This document shows positions 60,589 through 64,000 of a stretch of 64,000 bases of DNA, one piece after another. Under the pieces are notes generated by a model that worked only from the letters and a program-made list of their open reading frames with translations, was not told the DNA's origin and made no database searches. The DNA lies in the NCBI RefSeq assembly GCF_002198735.1, contig NZ_MWLO01000130.1, forward strand, positions 27,651 through 91,650, read 5' to 3'. The DNA is from Ideonella sp. A 288. GTDB taxonomy: Bacteria > Pseudomonadota > Gammaproteobacteria > Burkholderiales > Burkholderiaceae_C. The translations under genes and the position numbers were made by a program. Position 1 is the first letter of the stretch. Each line of letters begins with the position of its first letter.

Positions 60589-61188
60589 ATGAGTTCGCCG
60601 ACCTACCGCTTCAGCTTCGAGCCCTCCCGCGACAAGGCCTTGCTGCGTCGCCAGTTGCAGGCCGAACGGCAATCCATGGTCGACCGCCATCAGCGGGCGG
60701 TGCACCTGCAGGAGGTGCTGCGGGTGTGGCTGGTGTCGCGCTTCGAGCGCAGCATCGGCGCCTACTGGCCGATCAAGGGTGAGTTCGATGCGCTCCCGGC
60801 GCTGTACCGATGGAGCGAGGCCGAGGACGACCGTCGCATCGGCTTGCCGGTGATCAACCGGGAAACCAAGCAATTGCGCTTCCACGTCTGGTACCCGGGC
60901 TGCCCGATGGAGGAAGACGCATTCGGCATCCCGAAACCCAAGGACACCGAGTCCTTCGAACCCGACCTGTTGCTGGTGCCCTGCGTGGGCCATGGCCCAC
61001 GGGGCACGCGACTGGGCTACGGCGGCGGCTTCTACGACCGCACCTTGGCCGCGCTCACGCCGCGGCCCGTCACGGTGGGCGTGGGCTACGCGCACGGTTT
61101 CATCCCGTGGCTCGAGGCCGAGCCGCACGACGTGCCGCTGGACGCGATCCTTACCGAAGACGGCGTCGCCTGGGAACGGTCGGACTGA
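60589..61188 (+). CDS. ygfA: 5-formyltetrahydrofolate cyclo-ligase
   Basis: The 199-residue enzyme converts 5-formyl-THF to 5,10-methenyl-THF using ATP. The signatures are RDKALLRRQLQAER at the start, GAYWPIKGEFDALP, LLLVPCVGHGPRGTRLGYGGGFYDRTL and a final region with AILTEDGV. In gamma-proteobacteria this gene follows 6S RNA; here the upstream gene is TfoX-N on the opposite strand and there is no room for that RNA. A terminator follows. Confidence 0.94.
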   Translation: MSSPTYRFSFEPSRDKALLRRQLQAERQSMVDRHQRAVHLQEVLRVWLVSRFERSIGAYWPIKGEFDALPALYRWSEAEDDRRIGLPVINRETKQLRFHVWYPGCPMEEDAFGIPKPKDTESFEPDLLLVPCVGHGPRGTRLGYGGGFYDRTLAALTPRPVTVGVGYAHGFIPWLEAEPHDVPLDAILTEDGVAWERSD

Positions 61189-61226
61189 CGCGGCTGCGAG
61201 CCATCGCCCGCGTGGCGCAGTCGTGA

Positions 61227-61250
61227 AAAGGCCGCCCGAGGGCGGCCTTT
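61227..61250. terminator. Bidirectional Rho-independent terminator
   Basis: AAAGGCCGCCC (61227-61237) and GGGCGGCCTTT (61240-61250) form an 11-bp stem. Flanking A and T runs allow it to serve both the ygfA gene on the plus strand and the OmpW gene on the minus strand. Confidence 0.85.
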
Positions 61251-61302
61251 CCTGCGTCTTCATGGGCTGGGCAGCCTCTTGGCTGCCTTTGCGGATACCG
61301 GA

Positions 61303-61914
61303 TCAGAAGCGCTTGCCGACGCCCACCGACAGCAGCACCGGGTCGACCTTGAACTTGCCGACCGAGTTGCCGAAGGAGTAGACGGTGGTGCCGATCTGCA
61401 CCTTCTTGGCGTCGAGGTTGATCAGCCAGCCGCCGCCGACCGGCACGTCCACACCCACCTGCACCGCCAGGCCGAAGCTGTTGTGCTTCAGGCCGGGGCT
61501 GAGGGCGGCCGCCACGCCAGGCGTGAAGCGCACCGCGCTGATGTTGGTGTAGTTGACACCGGCGCCCACGTACGGGCGGAAACCACCCAGGCCGGTGAAG
61601 TGGTACTGCGCCAGCAGCGTCGGCGGCAGGTGCTTGAACGAGCCGATCTCGCCGCCGTTGGAGTACACGCGCTGCTTCTGCGGATAGGTCAGCACCAGTT
61701 CGGCGGCGAAGTTGGGCGAGAAGAAGTAGCTGAAGTCGACTTCGAGGAAGGTCTTGTCGTTGATCGTCAGACCGAGCGGCGTGCTGTCCTTGTTCGCCGA
61801 GTCGAGGTTCGTGGCGCGCGCGCGCACCAGGAAGTTGCCCGTGTCCTGGGCCTGGACGGCGACGGGGAAGGCCGCTGCGGCGGCGAGGGCGATGAGCCAG
61901 CACTTGTTGTTCAT
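61303..61914 (-). CDS. ompW: OmpW family outer-membrane protein
   Basis: The 203-residue protein has a signal peptide (MNNKCWLIALAAAAAFPVAV then AQA) and an eight-stranded OmpW barrel (FLVRARATNLDS, LEVDFSYFFSPNFAAELVLTY, YVGAGVNYTNIS, and terminal GVGKRF with C-terminal Phe). OmpW forms a narrow hydrophobic channel. ATG 61914 has AGGAG nearby. The 177-bp upstream region contains an FNR/Anr-like site, fitting oxygen-responsive expression known for this family. Confidence 0.95.
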   Translation of the reverse strand: MNNKCWLIALAAAAAFPVAVQAQDTGNFLVRARATNLDSANKDSTPLGLTINDKTFLEVDFSYFFSPNFAAELVLTYPQKQRVYSNGGEIGSFKHLPPTLLAQYHFTGLGGFRPYVGAGVNYTNISAVRFTPGVAAALSPGLKHNSFGLAVQVGVDVPVGGGWLINLDAKKVQIGTTVYSFGNSVGKFKVDPVLLSVGVGKRF

Positions 61915-61993
61915 GGAAATCACTCCTGGGTTGAATGAAATGCGGCCTTTGCGAGGCACAAACTCATTAGGCAGGAGCTACACCATGTTGGCG

Positions 61994-62007
61994 TTGGGGT
62001 GAATCAA
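61994..62007 (-). promoter_or_regulatory. FNR/Anr-like box upstream of ompW
   Basis: On the minus strand TTGAT-TCAC-CCCAA matches the FNR consensus TTGAT-N4-ATCAA at 8 of 10 defined positions. It lies about 80 bp upstream of the ompW ATG. Confidence 0.5.
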
Positions 62008-62091
62008 CGCCGCAAGAGGATCAACCCTTCTCTCGACTGACGTTTGATGTGACGCAGACAAATTGGATGCGCTGGCGCAACAACCACCTTG

Positions 62092-63006
62092 TCAGGCCGC
62101 AGCGATCAGCGCGCCGGGGATGTGGTGGTTCTGGCCGCCCCGCTCGGCGATCTTGAGGGCGCCCACCTGGTTGCCCAGCGCCACGCAGCGCTCGAGCGAC
62201 CAGCCTTTGGACAGACCATGCAGCAAGGCGCCGCGGAAGGCGTCTCCGCAGCCGGTGGGGTCGACCACCGCACTGGCCGTGACGCCGGGCACCTGGGTGC
62301 GCTGTCCCTGCTGCCAGACCTCACAGCCTTCGGCACCCAGCGTGACGATGACGCCCTTGAGCTGCGGTTCGCGAGACAGCGCCTCGATGGTGGTGCCCAT
62401 GCGGTCGCACAACATCCGGCCCTCGTAGTCGTTCACGGCCACCCAGGTGGCCTGGGCCGTGAAGCCGCGCAGATCGTCGCCATCGAACATCGGCAGGCCC
62501 TGGCCCGGGTCGAAGACAAACGGGATGCCCGCTGCCGACAGTTGCGCGGCATGCGACAGCATCGCGTCGCGGCCGTCCGGGGCGATGATCGCCAACTGGA
62601 TGTCGGGCCGATTGGCCGGCACCGGCGTGACATGCGCCTGCTGCATCGCACCCGGGTGGAACGCGGTGATCTGGTTGTTGTCCTGGTCGGTGATGATGAT
62701 GGCCTGGGCGGTGTAGGTGTCGGTGGAGCGGCGCACCAGCGAGGTGTCCAGGCCCCAGGCCTCGAGACGCTGCAGGTACTCCCCGCCGTCGTTGCCCAGC
62801 GCGGCCATCACCAATGGCTGGCCGCCCAGCAGGTGCAGCGTGTACGCGATGTTGCCGGCGCACCCGCCGAACTCGCGCCGCAGCGTGGGCACGAGGAAGG
62901 ACACGTTCAGGATGTGCACCTGCTCGGGCAGGATCTGCTGCGCGAACCGGCCCGGGAAGTCGGTGATGGTGTCGAAGGCGAGTGAGCCGCAGATGAGGAC
63001 GGACAT
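62092..63006 (-). CDS. PfkB-family carbohydrate kinase
   Basis: The 304-residue sugar or nucleoside kinase has PfkB signature 1 (GGCAGNIAYTLHLLGG) and signature 2 (DPTGCGDAFRGALLHG, with the catalytic Asp). The substrate is unclear; the fold is closest to adenosine- or ribokinase-type proteins. It is 30 bp downstream of the DUF3426 gene and probably follows it in one transcript. Confidence 0.93.
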   Translation of the reverse strand: MSVLICGSLAFDTITDFPGRFAQQILPEQVHILNVSFLVPTLRREFGGCAGNIAYTLHLLGGQPLVMAALGNDGGEYLQRLEAWGLDTSLVRRSTDTYTAQAIIITDQDNNQITAFHPGAMQQAHVTPVPANRPDIQLAIIAPDGRDAMLSHAAQLSAAGIPFVFDPGQGLPMFDGDDLRGFTAQATWVAVNDYEGRMLCDRMGTTIEALSREPQLKGVIVTLGAEGCEVWQQGQRTQVPGVTASAVVDPTGCGDAFRGALLHGLSKGWSLERCVALGNQVGALKIAERGGQNHHIPGALIAAA

Positions 63007-63036
63007 GGCAGCGGTCGGCCGGCGAGGGCCGACGGT

Positions 63037-64000
63037 TCAGGGGTAGAAGAGTTCGACCGTGTACCCGGCGATGCGGCGATCGCCGGTGGACAACAGGGCC
63101 TGCAGCGGCAACTCGGCCCCTGCCTCGATGGAGGGGGAGTTCAGACCGAAGTCGGCCGCCTGCAGCACCCGGCGCGAGATCAGCTTGCCCTGCGCGTCGG
63201 ACAGCGTGAGATCGAGCGCCGGCGCCAGCACGGCGGTGTCCGCGCGGTTGCGCAGTGTGACGGACAAGCGGTGCAGCGGCGATCCCTCGATGCGGGTCAG
63301 GCCGCTCGCATCCACCGACAGCCGGTCGATGCGGCGTGGCGCGGCCAGCCGACACCCCACGCCGTCGCACAGGGTCTGCAGCGCTGGCTGCAGGGCCGGT
63401 ACGTGGGCTGCCAGCGTGTCGCGCCAGGCCACCGCCGACTGCACCACGGCCGCCAGGCTCAGCAGCACTGCGGCGGTCACGAGGCCGCCGACCACGGCCG
63501 GGCGACGCCAGACAGTCGCCCCCGAGTCCTCGGTTTGCAGGAACGACGGGGTGGGGCCTGGCCGGTCGGTCTCGTCGGCATCGATCTGCACCGGCGAGGC
63601 ATCGGGTGGTGCGGCATGGGGCGTCCCGAGTGTCTCGCCGACCGACACGACCACGGCCGGCTGGTCATCGCTCGGCGGCGGGAATTCGTGCGGCTCGGCC
63701 CGTGGCGATTCCACCGAAAGCGGCGGCATGTCCACGTCGAAGGCCGGCTCCTGGCGGAAATCGTCTGGCGCGGGCGCCATGTCCAGGATCGAATCCCTCA
63801 CTGGAACGTCGTCCCGCGAGGAGGGCGTCAGGGACGGCGGCATCGGCGCCATCGGCAGGTGCGCCTGAGTCGGCAGCGGGGCCTCGTGGGCCGCGACCAC
63901 GCCCATGGCAGCAAGCGACGAGCGGTCGTGACCGACGGGTTCTGGCGCTGTCGGTGCAGCGGTGGGGCCGAGTTGCCGCTGCAGGCCCTGTTGTCCACCG
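63037..64000 (-). CDS. DUF3426 family zinc-ribbon membrane protein (N-terminal end outside window)
   Basis: The frame runs from the stop at 63037 to the right edge with no stop, so the N terminus is outside. The visible part is acidic and proline-rich, then has one membrane segment (VVGGLVTAAVLLSLAAVVQ) and a periplasmic DUF3426 domain (LHRLSVTLRNRADTAVLAP, DLTLSDAQGKLISRRVL). Family members begin with an MJ0042-type zinc ribbon, which would lie beyond the edge. A Met at 63906 is not the true start, since the frame stays open upstream. Confidence 0.85.
   Translation of the reverse strand, partial: GGQQGLQRQLGPTAAPTAPEPVGHDRSSLAAMGVVAAHEAPLPTQAHLPMAPMPPSLTPSSRDDVPVRDSILDMAPAPDDFRQEPAFDVDMPPLSVESPRAEPHEFPPPSDDQPAVVVSVGETLGTPHAAPPDASPVQIDADETDRPGPTPSFLQTEDSGATVWRRPAVVGGLVTAAVLLSLAAVVQSAVAWRDTLAAHVPALQPALQTLCDGVGCRLAAPRRIDRLSVDASGLTRIEGSPLHRLSVTLRNRADTAVLAPALDLTLSDAQGKLISRRVLQAADFGLNSPSIEAGAELPLQALLSTGDRRIAGYTVELFYP

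Noticed and set aside
63037..63906. Treating the DUF3426 gene as complete with a start at 63906
   Set aside because: The frame stays open without a stop to the right edge, and the family normally begins with a zinc ribbon not seen in this part.

Overview
The window is a high-GC (about 68-70%) chromosomal segment. It reads as core genome of a betaproteobacterium, order Burkholderiales, probably of the Leptothrix/Rubrivivax/Ideonella type. This rests on gene families and gene order: fmt-def divergent from a LysM protein-dprA-smg block, pilS-pilR, tsaB-rimI-family 4 UDG, purE-purK-Sua5, an H1-like AlaLysPro-rich protein, and DUF1631, DUF2917 and DUF494 proteins. Genus is inference. I see no rRNA, tRNA, CRISPR array, insertion sequence, prophage or obvious mobile element. 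Both window edges cut genes: the ftsY 3' end on the left and a DUF3426 gene on the right.

Layout. 1-2.4 kb: the end of ftsY, a DUF2726 protein and ffh, so both SRP-pathway GTPases are close together. 2.45-7.6 kb: a tight plus-strand operon of a CcsA-type membrane protein, a small zinc-site protein, pilS, pilR and ampD. 7.6-12.8 kb: class Ia ribonucleotide reductase nrdA and nrdB behind tandem NrdR-like boxes, then a histone H1-like gene and a strong terminator. 12.8-22.6 kb: a mostly minus-strand central carbon and purine block (pgk, maeB, pyk, fba, purC) ending in a TPR-like gene of lower GC, and interrupted by one plus-strand gene fusing a winged helix, a GHKL ATPase and a STAS-like domain. 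22.6-27.6 kb: AzlCD-type exporter genes, a GIN-domain secreted protein, a lipoprotein, htpX, fmt and def. 27.8-30.7 kb: LysM protein, dprA and smg. 30.7-37.7 kb: DUF1631, then secF, secD and yajC, and a CnoX-type thioredoxin-TPR protein. 37.8-42.9 kb: purE, purK, Sua5/TsaC and two SGNH/GDSL lipoproteins. 42.9-49.7 kb: SemiSWEET, dacB, tsaB, rimI, a family 4 uracil-DNA glycosylase, glmU and two lipoproteins. 49.7-53.6 kb: ttcA, folB, a pteridine-reductase-like SDR, a MidA-type methyltransferase and two small membrane proteins. 53.6-57.8 kb: a translationally coupled slt-type lytic transglycosylase, NAD-binding epimerase and cca. 57.9-64 kb: GST, LysR regulator with divergent DUF2917 gene, a TfoX-N protein, 5-formyl-THF cyclo-ligase, an OmpW-family porin, a PfkB kinase and the DUF3426 fragment.

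How the genes fit together. The window is mostly housekeeping: protein export (ftsY, ffh, secDF-yajC), N-terminal formylation and deformylation (fmt, def, ygfA), dNTP supply (nrdAB), glycolysis and anaplerosis (fba, pgk, pyk, maeB), purines (purC, purE, purK), t6A tRNA modification (tsaC and tsaB), tRNA ends and thiolation (cca, ttcA), and peptidoglycan synthesis and recycling (glmU, dacB, slt, ampD). Many neighbours overlap by ATGA or GTGA, so translational coupling is common.

The most interesting observations are the single-chain winged helix-HATPase-STAS-like protein, the tandem NrdR boxes over the nrdA promoter with two ATP-cones in NrdA, a perfect 20-bp operator-like palindrome before a GDSL lipoprotein, a set of genes whose -10-like hexamers sit so close to the start that near-leaderless mRNAs are predicted, a compositionally deviant TPR-like gene, and a second GDSL lipoprotein that lacks the usual serine. 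I did not find a multi-gene system that looks clearly undescribed.
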